Shown: positions 18,142 to 27,024, numbered from the stretch's first letter. The stretch: DNA of 64,000 nt from VRUE01 sp963753585 (GCA_963753585.1 CAVWCU010000001.1:1674001-1738000), one strand, 5' to 3'. Program-made: numbers and translations. The notes: generated from the sequence alone by a model not told the origin.

Positions 18142-18344
18142 ACAGAACCGATGCGCCTCATCCCACTGCCAGTCCTCACCGGAGTTCGAGTTTTGGATTG
18201 CGTAAACGTTGATTGCTCAACGGTACTACTTCTAAACTTAAAAAGGGAAATTTTAGTACTGTAATTTTCCTTACCTGGTTTTCACCTTCAGAGCTCGCGA
18301 AGAAAACCGCTGCAACCAAGCACGGTACACCCCAATAGAGCCGT
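18142..18344. other. AT-rich intergenic stretch between the sigma factor and a lipoprotein gene
   Basis: The core (about 18210-18290) is strikingly AT-rich for this genome, with runs such as TAAACTTAAAAAGGGAAA and AATTTTCC around AGTACT. It probably holds the sigma factor promoter and perhaps other control sites. No coding frame is supported. Confidence 0.4.
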
Positions 18345-18827
18345 TTAGAGACCAGACTGCGCCGAGGAAAGCAGGTCGGAGGCGAGCGCCCAGCGACGCT
18401 GGAGCTCGGGTTCGATCGATTCGATCTCGCAGGCCGCGGTGGCGAGGCAATCCCCCCACGCGTTGGCAGCGGCTATGTAGCGATTCAGCGCCCGCTCGCC
18501 GGGCCCGGCAGCCACGAGAAGGCAGCCGACGGGGAGTCGATCGGCGCGTATGCGGTCGTAGGCATCCTGCACCTCTCCCAGCTCGCCCAGGTAGTCCTCG
18601 TAGCTCAGCCCCACGGCCAGATCCTCGCGCAGGGCGTCCATCGAGCCGAGGAACGGGCGCAGCTGGGCCCGGCAGCGAGCGTCCGCGGAGGAGCGGGCAA
18701 CCGGCTCGGTCCCGCTCAGCGCCGCCGTCGCCTGCTCGGAGCCTGAGGTCGACCCGTCGCCACAGGCAGTGAGAACCAGCGCCAGGCTCAGCAGCACGCC
18801 GAGTGTCGCCGCTTGGCTGAGCCGCAT
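18345..18827 (-). CDS. Small secreted lipoprotein of unknown function
   Basis: 160 residues. The N-terminus MRLSQAATLGVLLSLALVL followed by TACG is a lipoprotein signal with the lipidated Cys in LTAC. The mature part is helical with four further Cys (ARCRAQL, GCLLVAAG, GDCLATAACEIE) that could form disulfides. No family was recognised. The ATG at 18827 has TACACT 6 nt upstream, so the mRNA is probably leaderless. It is divergent from the SGNH gene across 24 bp. Confidence 0.65.
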   Translation of the reverse strand: MRLSQAATLGVLLSLALVLTACGDGSTSGSEQATAALSGTEPVARSSADARCRAQLRPFLGSMDALREDLAVGLSYEDYLGELGEVQDAYDRIRADRLPVGCLLVAAGPGERALNRYIAAANAWGDCLATAACEIESIEPELQRRWALASDLLSSAQSGL

Positions 18828-18832
18828 GGGCT

Positions 18833-18839
18833 TAGTGTA
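18833..18839. promoter_or_regulatory. Shared bidirectional -10 box TAGTGTA between divergent genes
   Basis: Read on the minus strand it gives TACACT, 6 nt before the lipoprotein ATG; on the plus strand TAGTGT, 13 nt before the SGNH ATG. Only 24 bp separate the two start codons, so both promoters must use this patch. Confidence 0.5.
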
Positions 18840-18851
18840 GAAATTCGACCG

Positions 18852-19625
18852 ATGCCGAGAGCGCGCAAGCTCGCGACCATGGCGGGGGCGCTGATGCTGG
18901 CTCTCGCCCTGACCGCACCCTCGGCGAGCGCAAGCGGCAACGGCAGTGCCCTTGTGGTGGGCGACAGCCTCGCGGTTCTGGCCTCTCCCTATCTCGAGCG
19001 GTACCTGCCCGGCGTGCCCCTCACCGTCAACACCGGGGGCGGCTACAACAGCTACCAGATCCTCGACCTCTTTCAGGAGAGCTACGACCCCTCCCACTCG
19101 GTGATCGTCTTCGACGCGGGCACCAACGACAACCCCGCCTATCCAGAGATCCTCGCCGAAAACCTGGCCGCGGTCGCGGCGACTGTCGGCGACCGGTGCA
19201 TGGTGGTTCCGACCGTCCACGGCTTCACCGTCGACGGCGTCGACAACACCGGCAAGAACAGGGTGGTCGAAGCTTTCGCCGCGTCTCGCCCGGGAACACA
19301 GGTTCCCGACTGGGCCGGCGCCGTTGCCACCCATCCCGAGCTGATGCAATCCGACGGCCTGCACCCGATTGCGGAGGGCGCCGAGCGCCGCGCCCAGCTG
19401 ATCGCCCGGGGCATCGAGGGGTGCCTCGCCTCCATCTCGGCTCCCACGCGCGAGCCGGCGCTGGAGTCCGGCCCGGAGCTCCCTCCGGTCGGGAAGCTCG
19501 CGAGACGGCAGGAGTCGGTGACCGAGGCCATAGCGACCGAGCTTGCTCGGGACCTCATCGTGCAGATGGCCCAGTGGCAATTGCCACTGGCGGCGATGCT
19601 TACCATGGTTTCCTCCTATGCCTGA
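18852..19625 (+). CDS. Secreted SGNH/GDSL-type hydrolase-like protein
   Basis: 257 residues. A signal peptide (MPRARKLATMAGALMLALAL, cleaved near SASA) is followed by an SGNH fold: LVVGDSLAVLA with the block I Ser, DAGTNDNP with the block III Asn, and SDGLHPIAEGAE with the block V Asp-x-x-His. It would deacylate a surface sugar or lipid outside the membrane. The start ATG at 18852 is chosen because it leads straight into the signal peptide. Its last 8 bp overlap the acyltransferase, which itself carries an SGNH domain, so the two probably modify the same polymer. Confidence 0.75.
   Translation: MPRARKLATMAGALMLALALTAPSASASGNGSALVVGDSLAVLASPYLERYLPGVPLTVNTGGGYNSYQILDLFQESYDPSHSVIVFDAGTNDNPAYPEILAENLAAVAATVGDRCMVVPTVHGFTVDGVDNTGKNRVVEAFAASRPGTQVPDWAGAVATHPELMQSDGLHPIAEGAERRAQLIARGIEGCLASISAPTREPALESGPELPPVGKLARRQESVTEAIATELARDLIVQMAQWQLPLAAMLTMVSSYA
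19571..19590. promoter_or_regulatory. 20-bp perfect palindrome in the coding end of the SGNH gene
   Basis: CCAGTGGCAATTGCCACTGG is fully self-complementary with no spacer. It lies 27 bp before the acyltransferase ATG. It could be an operator or an RNA hairpin that affects coupling of the two genes. Confidence 0.4.
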
Positions 19626-21558
19626 GCCTGTCAAGCGCGGCGAGCGCTACATGCCAGGGCTCGACGGCCTCCGCGCGATCGCGGTGCTCGGCGTGATCCT
19701 CTACCACCTGGGATTCGACTGGGCCGAAGGAGGGTTGCTCGGGGTCGGTGTGTTCTTCACCCTCAGCGGCTACCTGATCACAGACATCCTCCTTAACCAG
19801 GTCGGGAAGGGTGGGATCAAGCTGAAGTCGTTCTGGCTGGCGCGGGCCCGGCGCCTCCTGCCCGCCCTTTTCCTGATGCTGATCGTGGTGATGGCTTGGG
19901 TGACGGTGATCGGCCCACACCAACCCGCCGACTTTCGCAGCGCCGCTCTATCGGCAGTCGGTTACTTCAACAACTGGTGGCTGGTCTTCCACGACGTCTC
20001 CTATTTCGCCCGCTTCGCTCCCCCGTCGCCGCTCAACCACCTCTGGTCACTCTCAGTAGAGGAGCAGTTCTACATCTTCTGGCCCTTCCTGCTGATGGTC
20101 GGGATTCACTTCGTGCCGGAGGTGAAGAGCACGACCGGCGTACGCCTGAGGCTTGCCGGAGTCACACTTTTCGCCGCGCTGTGCTCCGGCATCCTGATGG
20201 CGGTCCTCTACAGCCCCTCGTTGGACCCCTCGCGCGTCTACTACGGGACCGACACCCGTGCCCTGGAGCTCCTGGTCGGAGCGGCGCTGGCGATGGTCTG
20301 GCCGAGTCGCCGGCTGCGCCCCGGAATCGCTCCGCAGGCGCGGCGGATGATCGACGCGATGGGAATCGCGGGTCTGCTCGTGATCGGGTTGATGTTCTGG
20401 AGCTCCAGCGAGTTCTCGCCCTTCCTCTATCGCGGCGGCTTCGCCCTGCTCGGACTTGCCTCGGTGCTCGCCGTGGCCGCCCTCGCACACCCCGCCTCGC
20501 GACTCGGCCCGATCGTCGGCTGCAGGCCGATGCGGTGGATCGGCCAGCGCTCCTACGGCATCTACCTCTGGACCCTGCCGATCATCGTCCTGACAACCCC
20601 GAAGGGGGCGCTGGGCCGCGTCGACCTCCTCCGTGCCTTCCTCCAGGTCGCCGCGATCATGGGGATTGCGGAGCTCTCCTGGCGCTACGTCGAGGACCCG
20701 ATCCGCCACGGCGCCCTGGGCAGGCTCTGGGCACAGCTGCGCTCGGGGCAGTGGCGCCCCGAGCGGATACCGCGACGCGGCTGGGCGCTCGTCACCGCCA
20801 GCGCCCTGGTCGGCGCCTTCGCCGTGGCCGGTCTCGCCGGGGTGGGGGTCTCCAATGAGTCGAGCGCGATCGGCTCCGCAACGGTGACCAAGACGGTCAC
20901 CGCGAAGAACGTGAAGCGCGCGCCGCTCGCAACCTCCTGCGAAGCAGTCGTGCACATCGGCGACTCGACCTCGGAGGGTCTCGTCTCCGAAGAATGGCTG
21001 CCCTCCAGCGAACTGATCAGCTCCCAGTACGCGCGGGTCGGCGCCACCACCCAGCACCTCGAGGTCTCGGGCGCACGCTCGATCTACGAGAACTACGAAG
21101 GGGAGGCCAACGCCCAGGAAGTGGCGGAAGCCTGGAAGAACGAAGGGTTCGAAGGCTGCTGGGTGATCGCGATGGGCACCAACGAGGCGGCCAACGTCGC
21201 CGCGGGCTCGAGCTTCACCTACGACGACCGGATCGACAGCATGATGTCGACGATCGGCGAGGGGCCGGTGATGTGGGTGAACACCAAGTCACTCGTCGCC
21301 AGCGGGCCCTATTCAGCCGCCAACATGAGGGAGTGGGACAAGGCGCTGCGGAGCGGATGCGACCGCTACCCATACATGCGGGTATACGACTGGGCCTCCG
21401 ACGTGAAGGATTCCTGGTTCATCCCCGACGGAATCCACTTCACCTCGCCCGGCTACGCCGAACGCGGCAGGCTGATCGCCGACGCCCTGCTGGACGCGTT
21501 CCCCAACGACGAGCCGCTGGCGATGGCCGACAAGGACGACTGCCTCATCTCTCCTTAG
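19618..21558 (+). CDS. Acyltransferase 3 (OafA/YrhL type) with C-terminal SGNH domain
   Basis: 646 residues. Residues about 1-390 form a multi-pass acyltransferase 3 domain: GLDGLRAIAVLGVILYHLG, LGVGVFFTLSGYLIT, NHLWSLSVEEQFYIFWPF and WIGQRSYGIYLWTLPIIV. A last transmembrane helix follows, then an extracytoplasmic SGNH domain (about 430-646) with VVHIGDSTSEGL and PDGIHFTSPGYAERG. Such proteins transfer acetyl or other acyl groups to surface polysaccharides or peptidoglycan. The ATG at 19618 overlaps the SGNH gene end by 8 bp. Confidence 0.88.
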   Translation: MPEPVKRGERYMPGLDGLRAIAVLGVILYHLGFDWAEGGLLGVGVFFTLSGYLITDILLNQVGKGGIKLKSFWLARARRLLPALFLMLIVVMAWVTVIGPHQPADFRSAALSAVGYFNNWWLVFHDVSYFARFAPPSPLNHLWSLSVEEQFYIFWPFLLMVGIHFVPEVKSTTGVRLRLAGVTLFAALCSGILMAVLYSPSLDPSRVYYGTDTRALELLVGAALAMVWPSRRLRPGIAPQARRMIDAMGIAGLLVIGLMFWSSSEFSPFLYRGGFALLGLASVLAVAALAHPASRLGPIVGCRPMRWIGQRSYGIYLWTLPIIVLTTPKGALGRVDLLRAFLQVAAIMGIAELSWRYVEDPIRHGALGRLWAQLRSGQWRPERIPRRGWALVTASALVGAFAVAGLAGVGVSNESSAIGSATVTKTVTAKNVKRAPLATSCEAVVHIGDSTSEGLVSEEWLPSSELISSQYARVGATTQHLEVSGARSIYENYEGEANAQEVAEAWKNEGFEGCWVIAMGTNEAANVAAGSSFTYDDRIDSMMSTIGEGPVMWVNTKSLVASGPYSAANMREWDKALRSGCDRYPYMRVYDWASDVKDSWFIPDGIHFTSPGYAERGRLIADALLDAFPNDEPLAMADKDDCLISP

Positions 21559-22660
21559 GTCCCGATCCCACCTTGGTGAAGAACGCCCAGCGGTCGTAGA
21601 GGCCGAGGGCCGCCGCAAGCGTGTCGCCACGAATCGTCGCGGCGCCCCCGGTGCCGATCAGCTTGGCGTAGTCGATCCGGGGCGAGTCGCCGCGCTTCGT
21701 CACCATGATGTCGCGCAGGCGCCCGCGCACGTATGGGCCGAGACGGGAGTCCATCTCGGCCTGCGAGAAGCGGAAGGTCCAGCGGTGCTGGGGGGCGTAG
21801 TAATCGTAGGGATCGGCCACGCTGCGCAGGTAGGGAACCTCGGGGGCGCCGAGGAAGCCGGACTCGGTGCGGCCACCCGAGGAGGAGAAGTAGGCGGTCT
21901 GGGCCATCTCGCCGGCGAAGGTCGCAACCTGGCTGCGGGTGGACTGCACGGCCGCGTCGGTCCGCGCGTCCTCCACCGCGACGCCGCCGTAGACCTGCGT
22001 TCGCGTGTCCGGGTAGAGATCGAAGCCGTCGCCCCCGACGTCGGTGGAGAGGGCGATCGAGCGCGAGGCGACCGCGAACGCCCGCAGCGTCGCCATCGGC
22101 CATTCGGGAGGGACCTCCGCCGGCACCGAGCCGCGGGCGTAGTTGTTGACGTTGAGCACGTTGACGACGTTCATCGCCGAGCCGCTCGGGATCGCCTCGA
22201 GCGCCCCGCGGTAGGTGCCCACGCCGGCGATCCGAATCGTCCCCCGCGAGTCAGCCCGAAGGCGCTCGCCGCAGCGGGCGAGCAGCTTGCCCGAGCTCGA
22301 GAGCAACCGGACCGAGGAGCCGCGCATGTGCGCCGCGTAGCTGCGGGAAGGGTCGAGCTCGCGTCCGCAAGCCGCGGTCGCGTGCGAGAAGGAAACGTCG
22401 CCCAGGCTGGTCGTGATCAGCACGCGGACCATCGACGCGCTCGGCATCTCGGCGATCCCGATCCCGCGGAAGTAATGGCCGAGGATCTGCCGGTAGCCGG
22501 CGCCGTGCAGGCCGTAGCCGTAGGCGCCGTAGGCGCTCATCCCGACGCCGTGGCCGAACCCGCCGCCTCGCACCACCCAGCTCGCAGCGTTTACGGCCGG
22601 CGGTGCGGCGCCGGTGAAGAGAAGCCCCGCCACCAGGGCTGCGATCCGCACTCGCCTCAT
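21545..22660 (-). CDS. Secreted SpoIID/LytB-domain protein
   Basis: 371 residues. A signal peptide (MRRVRIAALVAGLLFTGAA) precedes GFGHGVGMSAYGAYGYGLHG, the characteristic SpoIID/LytB opening, then VLNVNNYARGSVPAEVPPEW with the conserved acidic residue, and FSSSGGRTES. SpoIID proteins are lytic transglycosylases acting on denuded glycan in sporulation; homologues are common in non-spore-forming actinobacteria. ATG at 22660 has TATCCT 8 nt upstream. The 3' end overlaps the acyltransferase by 14 bp. Confidence 0.85.
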   Translation of the reverse strand: MRRVRIAALVAGLLFTGAAPPAVNAASWVVRGGGFGHGVGMSAYGAYGYGLHGAGYRQILGHYFRGIGIAEMPSASMVRVLITTSLGDVSFSHATAACGRELDPSRSYAAHMRGSSVRLLSSSGKLLARCGERLRADSRGTIRIAGVGTYRGALEAIPSGSAMNVVNVLNVNNYARGSVPAEVPPEWPMATLRAFAVASRSIALSTDVGGDGFDLYPDTRTQVYGGVAVEDARTDAAVQSTRSQVATFAGEMAQTAYFSSSGGRTESGFLGAPEVPYLRSVADPYDYYAPQHRWTFRFSQAEMDSRLGPYVRGRLRDIMVTKRGDSPRIDYAKLIGTGGAATIRGDTLAAALGLYDRWAFFTKVGSGPKER

Positions 22661-22694
22661 CCGGCCCAAGGATACGTCCCCTTCGGGTCGGGGG

Positions 22695-23120
22695 CTAGAG
22701 AACCTGGGCGTCCAGAAAGCCGGCGACCAGGACCAGCCAGCCACCGATCTCGGCGACGATCAGGGCGACCATGAAGGCGTGCGTGCCGCTGACCGGGTCG
22801 TGGAACTGGTTGTCGGTGTCGCGCTTCCAGCCGTGGATCGCGTAGCCGGCGACGGCGGCGTAAAAGTAGAAGGTCAGGGCGCCGGCGGCGAGGAGATTGA
22901 CCAGGGTGCTCCAGCCGCTCAGCTCGACGAAGGTCGCGACCAGCAGCAGGGCGAAGCTGTAGAGCAGCGCCGCGCGGTGGGCGATGTCGACGTAGGGGTG
23001 CGCCTGGCTCTCCTCGGACTCGACGATCTGCTGGTACTTCCAGACGCCGAGCAGCAGCGCCCAGAGGAACATCAGCGCCGAGGCCAGCAGCACCGCCTTT
23101 GTGTCTCCGCCCAGCTCCAC
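22695..23120 (-). CDS. Small integral membrane protein, unknown
   Basis: 141 residues with four predicted transmembrane helices (about 8-28, 50-70, 75-95 and 118-138) and a conserved-looking polar loop GWKRDTDNQFHDP. No family was recognised. The GTG start at 23120 has TAGGAT 7 nt upstream and no ribosome site. It lies downstream of the divergent DUF4383-like gene and upstream of the SpoIID gene on the same strand. Confidence 0.6.
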   Translation of the reverse strand: MELGGDTKAVLLASALMFLWALLLGVWKYQQIVESEESQAHPYVDIAHRAALLYSFALLLVATFVELSGWSTLVNLLAAGALTFYFYAAVAGYAIHGWKRDTDNQFHDPVSGTHAFMVALIVAEIGGWLVLVAGFLDAQVL

Positions 23121-23219
23121 GGAGCGGATCCTATGCGTCGCGCGACCTACGACCCTGCGGATCCCTCAAAGCCACCGCGACTCCCTCTACCCCGATAAGA
23201 GAGCAGTAGGCTGCCCCTG

Positions 23220-23639
23220 ATGGAGGCGGCAACGGCACCGCGGACGCAGTGGACCTTCGCCCAGTGGGGGATCGTCGTCGTAGCCACCCTGCAGCTCGCC
23301 TGGGCCACCGCCGGGTTGATCGCCGAGCCCAGCTTCGACTTCGGCGATGGCGCGGCGACCGAGCGGGTGCTGGGGGTCGACTTCAACGGCGTCCACGCGC
23401 TCTCGGGCTTCCTCCTCTTCCTGCCCGCCTACTACTTCGTCCAGAAGCCACGCTGGGCCGTTCTCTACGCGATCTACGTCGCCGTAGCGCTGCTCGTCAC
23501 CGGCGTCTGGGCAATCTTCTCGACCAGCCCCGCTGGCATCTTCACCTTCCCCAACAACGGCGCCGACGCCATCCTCCACATCGCCACCGGCGTCGTCTTC
23601 GCGGCCATAGCCGCCATCCAGCTGGGACTGGACCGGTAG
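23220..23639 (+). CDS. DUF4383-like four-helix membrane protein
   Basis: 139 residues, four transmembrane segments. DFNGVHALSGFLLF and GADAILHIATGVVFAAIA, with a His in each of two helices, match the DUF4383 pattern. Function is unknown. The ATG at 23220 has TAGGCT 7 nt upstream. It is followed directly by a strong bidirectional hairpin. Confidence 0.68.
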   Translation: MEAATAPRTQWTFAQWGIVVVATLQLAWATAGLIAEPSFDFGDGAATERVLGVDFNGVHALSGFLLFLPAYYFVQKPRWAVLYAIYVAVALLVTGVWAIFSTSPAGIFTFPNNGADAILHIATGVVFAAIAAIQLGLDR

Positions 23640-23647
23640 GCAGTGCG

Positions 23648-23693
23648 CGAGTCCGCGGTTACCCCGTCTTGAAGACGGGTTTTCGCGGACTCG
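23648..23693. terminator. Two-part hairpin between convergent genes
   Basis: Outer arms CGAGTCCGCG/CGCGGACTCG are perfect, with an inner CCCGTCTT/AAGACGGG hairpin. It fills the 57-bp gap between two convergent membrane-protein genes, so it probably ends both transcripts. A TTTT run follows the inner arm on the plus strand. Confidence 0.7.
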
Positions 23694-23696
23694 GTG

Positions 23697-24131
23697 TCAA
23701 AAGGCGCCGCTGGTTCCCGCGGCGCGAAGGGCCAGGAAGAGGATCACGCCGCAGCTGACGGCCATGATGCCCATCTCGCGGCGAACTATCGCCAGGGCAA
23801 GGGACTGCTGTGCCTCGGGGGACAGGGCCTCGATGTCGAGGTCGCCCAGCTCGCGTTCGGCGGCGCCTGCCCGGGCGCCCTCGGCGATCAGCGAGACGAG
23901 CAGGGGGAGGATCCCGTAGAGGTAGTGGATCTCGTCGCTGGATTCGTGGCCGGTGAAGACGAGCAGGCCGCCGAGCATGGCCTGCACGAAGACGGCTGCC
24001 TGGGCGGCGCGCAGGAAATACCAGAAGGGGATCGAGGGGCGGTCACGGAGCCAGGCCACGCCTCCCAGCGCGAAGGCGGCGAGGTTCAGCGCTATCACGG
24101 CGCAGCCGACGACGAGGTGCACCTCGGGCAC
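23697..24131 (-). CDS. Small integral membrane protein, unknown
   Basis: 144 residues with four hydrophobic helices and a cytoplasmic-looking loop of about 45 residues rich in Glu and Ala (AERELGDLDIEALSPEAQQ). GTG at 24131 follows an excellent AGGAGGAAA ribosome site. It is divergent from the nuo operon. No family was recognised; HLVVGCAV in helix 1 and GHES between helices could bind a ligand. Confidence 0.6.
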   Translation of the reverse strand: MPEVHLVVGCAVIALNLAAFALGGVAWLRDRPSIPFWYFLRAAQAAVFVQAMLGGLLVFTGHESSDEIHYLYGILPLLVSLIAEGARAGAAERELGDLDIEALSPEAQQSLALAIVRREMGIMAVSCGVILFLALRAAGTSGAF

Positions 24132-24290
24132 GGCTATTTCCTCCTAAGAGAGTCGGAATTCGGCTTGCTGATGCGGAAAATCACTATGTAGCAATCTGTT
24201 ACAAGGTGGGTGTATAAAGGCGGTTGCAGGCGGTGGGGCGCCAATCGACGAGGTGCCCCGCGAGTCGCCCGCGTCAACCTCGAAATACAA
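24132..24290 (+). promoter_or_regulatory. Promoter/leader region of the nuo operon
   Basis: The 159 bp between the divergent membrane-protein gene and nuoA include an AT-richer part (about 24150-24225) with GGAAAATCACTATGTAG and TATAAA. No clear operator was seen. There is no evident ribosome site just before the nuoA GTG. Confidence 0.4.
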
Positions 24291-24668
24291 GTGCTGAAGA
24301 GCTACCTGCCGATTCTCGTCTTTGCCTTCCTCGGCGTCACAGTTGGGGGGGCTTTCGTGATGCTCAACCACGTGATCGGGCCGAAGCGCCCGAAGCGCCC
24401 GACCGCGGCGCGCATTCGGCTAGGCGAGCCGTATGAGTCGGGGATCCCGGTCAAGGCCTCACACGGGCTGCGCTTCGGCGTCAGCTTCTACCTGATTGCG
24501 ATGCTCTTCATCCTCTTCGACATCGAGGTCGTCTTCCTCTATCCGATCGCGGTGATCCTCGAGGACGCCGACAGCATCTTCGTCCTCGGCGAGCTGGTCA
24601 CCTTCGTCGTATTGCTGCTCGTCGCCTTCGTCTACGTCTGGCGAAAGGGTGCGCTGGATTGGAAATAG
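24291..24668 (+). CDS. nuoA: NADH-quinone oxidoreductase subunit A
   Basis: 125 residues from GTG at 24291, normal NuoA length with three transmembrane helices. GEPYESGIPVKASHGLRFGVSFY and LFDIEVVFLYP are the diagnostic NuoA segments near the quinone channel. The open frame reaches further upstream, but the extra residues are Arg/Gly-rich and not NuoA-like. It overlaps the start of nuoB. Confidence 0.92.
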   Translation: MLKSYLPILVFAFLGVTVGGAFVMLNHVIGPKRPKRPTAARIRLGEPYESGIPVKASHGLRFGVSFYLIAMLFILFDIEVVFLYPIAVILEDADSIFVLGELVTFVVLLLVAFVYVWRKGALDWK

Positions 24669-25330
24669 AGCGCCAGACGATGCGGACCCGGCAGCTGCGC
24701 GCCCGCGACATGCTGCGCGGCGACCTCGAGGGCGAGGAGCTGGAGCGCTACGTCGAGGAGAGGGTCGTGATGACCAACTTCGACAAGATGCTCGGCTGGG
24801 CGCGCTCGAACTCGATCTTCCCGCTCACCTTCGGCCTCGCCTGTTGTGCAATCGAGGGGATACCGATGGCGGCCGTTACGGCCCGATATGACCTTGCCCG
24901 CTTCGGCGCTGAGGCCGGGCGTGCCTCGCCACGCCAAGCCGACCTGATCATCCTCTCGGGCAGGGTCTCGATCAAGATGGCGCCGATCATCCGCCGCCTC
25001 TACGACCAGATGCTGGAGCCGAAGTGGGCGATCTCGATGGGAGCCTGCTCCTCCAGCGGCGGCATGTTCTCCAACTACGCCGTGGTCCAGGGCGCCGACA
25101 AGTTCATGCCGATCGACGTCCACGTGCCAGGCTGCCCGCCGCGACCGGAGGCGGTGCTCTACGGCTTCAACAAGCTGCAGCGAAAGATCCAGGGCAACCC
25201 CGACCAGGGCTGGCGCGGCCGCTACGGCGCGCACGGCACCGAGGAGTGGGCGCGCGGTGGGCCGCGCAGCGAACCCAGCACTGAGGCGGCGGAGGCATAC
25301 GAAGCCGCAAGGAAGCTGATCGGTGCCTGA
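24659..25330 (+). CDS. nuoB: NADH-quinone oxidoreductase subunit B
   Basis: 223 residues. Ligands of cluster N2 are present: GLACCAIE (two adjacent Cys), GACSSSGG and PGCPPRPE. N2 passes electrons to quinone at the NuoB/NuoD interface. TTG at 24659 overlaps the nuoA end; ATG at 24680 is an alternative. The tail of about 45 residues after the conserved core is charged and variable. Confidence 0.94.
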   Translation: MEIERQTMRTRQLRARDMLRGDLEGEELERYVEERVVMTNFDKMLGWARSNSIFPLTFGLACCAIEGIPMAAVTARYDLARFGAEAGRASPRQADLIILSGRVSIKMAPIIRRLYDQMLEPKWAISMGACSSSGGMFSNYAVVQGADKFMPIDVHVPGCPPRPEAVLYGFNKLQRKIQGNPDQGWRGRYGAHGTEEWARGGPRSEPSTEAAEAYEAARKLIGA

Positions 25331-25841
25331 CGCCCCCGGATTGGAGCTGATCCGGGGGGAGATCGAGCAGGACCACCCGGGCGCCGTGCTGGACACGGGT
25401 TTCGAGCACGGCTGCGCGAGCCTGGCGATCGACCCCGCGCACGTTCTCGCGGTCCTGACCTGGCTGCGCGACGCCCCCGGCCAGGGCTACCGCTTCCTCT
25501 CCAGCCTCCACGCCGCGGACTACCTGCCAGCCGAGCCCCGCTTCGCGGTCCACTACGAGCTGCTCAACCGCGATCGCGTGGAGCGGTTGCGTGTGAAGGC
25601 TCTTCTGGCCGATCCCGGTGAGGACTCGCTGCCGGAAATCGACTCCTGCGTCGAGCTCTTCCCCACCGCTGAGTTCCAGGAGCGCGAGACCTTCGACTTC
25701 TTCGGGATCGTCTTCCGGGGCCACCCCGACCTGACCCGGATCCTGCTGCCCGAGGACTACGTCGGCTGGCCGCAGCGGAGGGACTTCCCGGTCGGCGGCG
25801 AGCCGGTCACGTTCACCTACGACGAGCGCAACTATGGCTGA
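25323..25841 (+). CDS. nuoC: NADH-quinone oxidoreductase subunit C
   Basis: 172 residues, separate from NuoD. Family segments include YRFLSSLHAADYLP and the C-terminal ERETFDFFGIVFRGHPDLTR with LLPEDYVGWPQRRDFP. It is a peripheral-arm scaffold subunit. GTG start overlaps nuoB by 8 bp and its end overlaps nuoD by 8 bp. Confidence 0.93.
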   Translation: MPDAPGLELIRGEIEQDHPGAVLDTGFEHGCASLAIDPAHVLAVLTWLRDAPGQGYRFLSSLHAADYLPAEPRFAVHYELLNRDRVERLRVKALLADPGEDSLPEIDSCVELFPTAEFQERETFDFFGIVFRGHPDLTRILLPEDYVGWPQRRDFPVGGEPVTFTYDERNYG

Positions 25842-27018
25842 GCTCGCCGAGCGCACAGAGGTGATGACGGTCAACATCGGACCGCACCATCCGGCGACCC
25901 ACGGGGTGCTGCGGCTGGTCGTCGACCTCGAAGGCGAGGTCGTCAAGGACCTGAGGCCGCTCATCGGCTACGTCCACACGGGGATCGAAAAGTCCTGCGA
26001 GGACAAGAGCTACTGGAAGGTCATCCCCTTCGTCGAGCGGATGGACTATCTCTCCTACTTCTTCCAGATGGAGGCCTTCTGCGGTGCGGTCGAGCGCATG
26101 ATCGAGCTCGAGATTCCCCCGCGGGCCAAGTACCTGCGGACGATCTTCCTCGAGCTCAACCGGATCCACTCCCACCTGGTCTGGCTGGGGACGACCGCGC
26201 TCGACCTCGGCGCGATCTCGATGCTCTGGTACTGCTTCCGCGAGCGCGACCGCATCCTCGACCTCTTCGAGATGGCGACGGGCCAGCGGATGCACACCCG
26301 CTACTTCCAGGTCGGCGGCGTGATCGAGGACATCCCGCTCGGCTTCGAGGCGAAGCTGCGCGAGTTCATCGCCGACATGCCGGTGCGGGTAGGCCAGTAC
26401 CAGGCGCTGCTCGACCGCAACGAGGTCTTCCTATCGCGGACCAAGGGGACCGGGATCGTCTCGCGCGAGCGACTGCTCGAGCTCGGCGTGACCGGGCCGC
26501 TGCTGCGCGCCGCCGGCGAGCCCTGGGATCTGCGCAAGGCCTTCGACTACCTCGCCTACCCGGAGATGGACTTCAAGATCCCGGTCGGCACCGTAGGCGA
26601 CAACTACGACCGCTACCGGGTGCGGGTGGCGGAGATGGTCGAGTCGACGCGGATCGTCGAGCAGGCGCTCGACGGCCTCCCCGAGGGCCCCTTCATTGCC
26701 GACGACCGCAAGTACGTGCTGCCGCCGCGCTCGGAGCTCTCGACCTCGATGGAGTCGCTGATCCACCACTTCAAGCTCGTCACCGAGGGCTACCGAGTGG
26801 GTCCGAGCGAGCTCTACTACGCGATCGAGTCGCCGCGCGGCGAGCTGGGCTGCTTTGTCCTCGCCGACGGGTCGGCGAAGCCGGCGCGGGTGCATTTCAG
26901 GGACCCGTCGTTTGTGAATCTGCAGGCTTTCAGGGACATGTCAATCGACAGCTACGTCGCCGACATGATCTGCAGTCTCGGGATGCTGGACCCAATCCTG
27001 GGTGGGGTCGACCGGTGA
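25834..27018 (+). CDS. nuoD: NADH-quinone oxidoreductase subunit D
   Basis: 394 residues. The quinone-pocket loop GPHHPATHGVLR with its conserved His is intact, and the hydrogenase-like fold continues to VNLQAFRDMSIDSYVADMIC and the terminal LGGVDR. It binds quinone together with NuoB. Full length, no anomalies. Confidence 0.95.
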   Translation: MAELAERTEVMTVNIGPHHPATHGVLRLVVDLEGEVVKDLRPLIGYVHTGIEKSCEDKSYWKVIPFVERMDYLSYFFQMEAFCGAVERMIELEIPPRAKYLRTIFLELNRIHSHLVWLGTTALDLGAISMLWYCFRERDRILDLFEMATGQRMHTRYFQVGGVIEDIPLGFEAKLREFIADMPVRVGQYQALLDRNEVFLSRTKGTGIVSRERLLELGVTGPLLRAAGEPWDLRKAFDYLAYPEMDFKIPVGTVGDNYDRYRVRVAEMVESTRIVEQALDGLPEGPFIADDRKYVLPPRSELSTSMESLIHHFKLVTEGYRVGPSELYYAIESPRGELGCFVLADGSAKPARVHFRDPSFVNLQAFRDMSIDSYVADMICSLGMLDPILGGVDR

Positions 27019-27024
27019 GCCACC

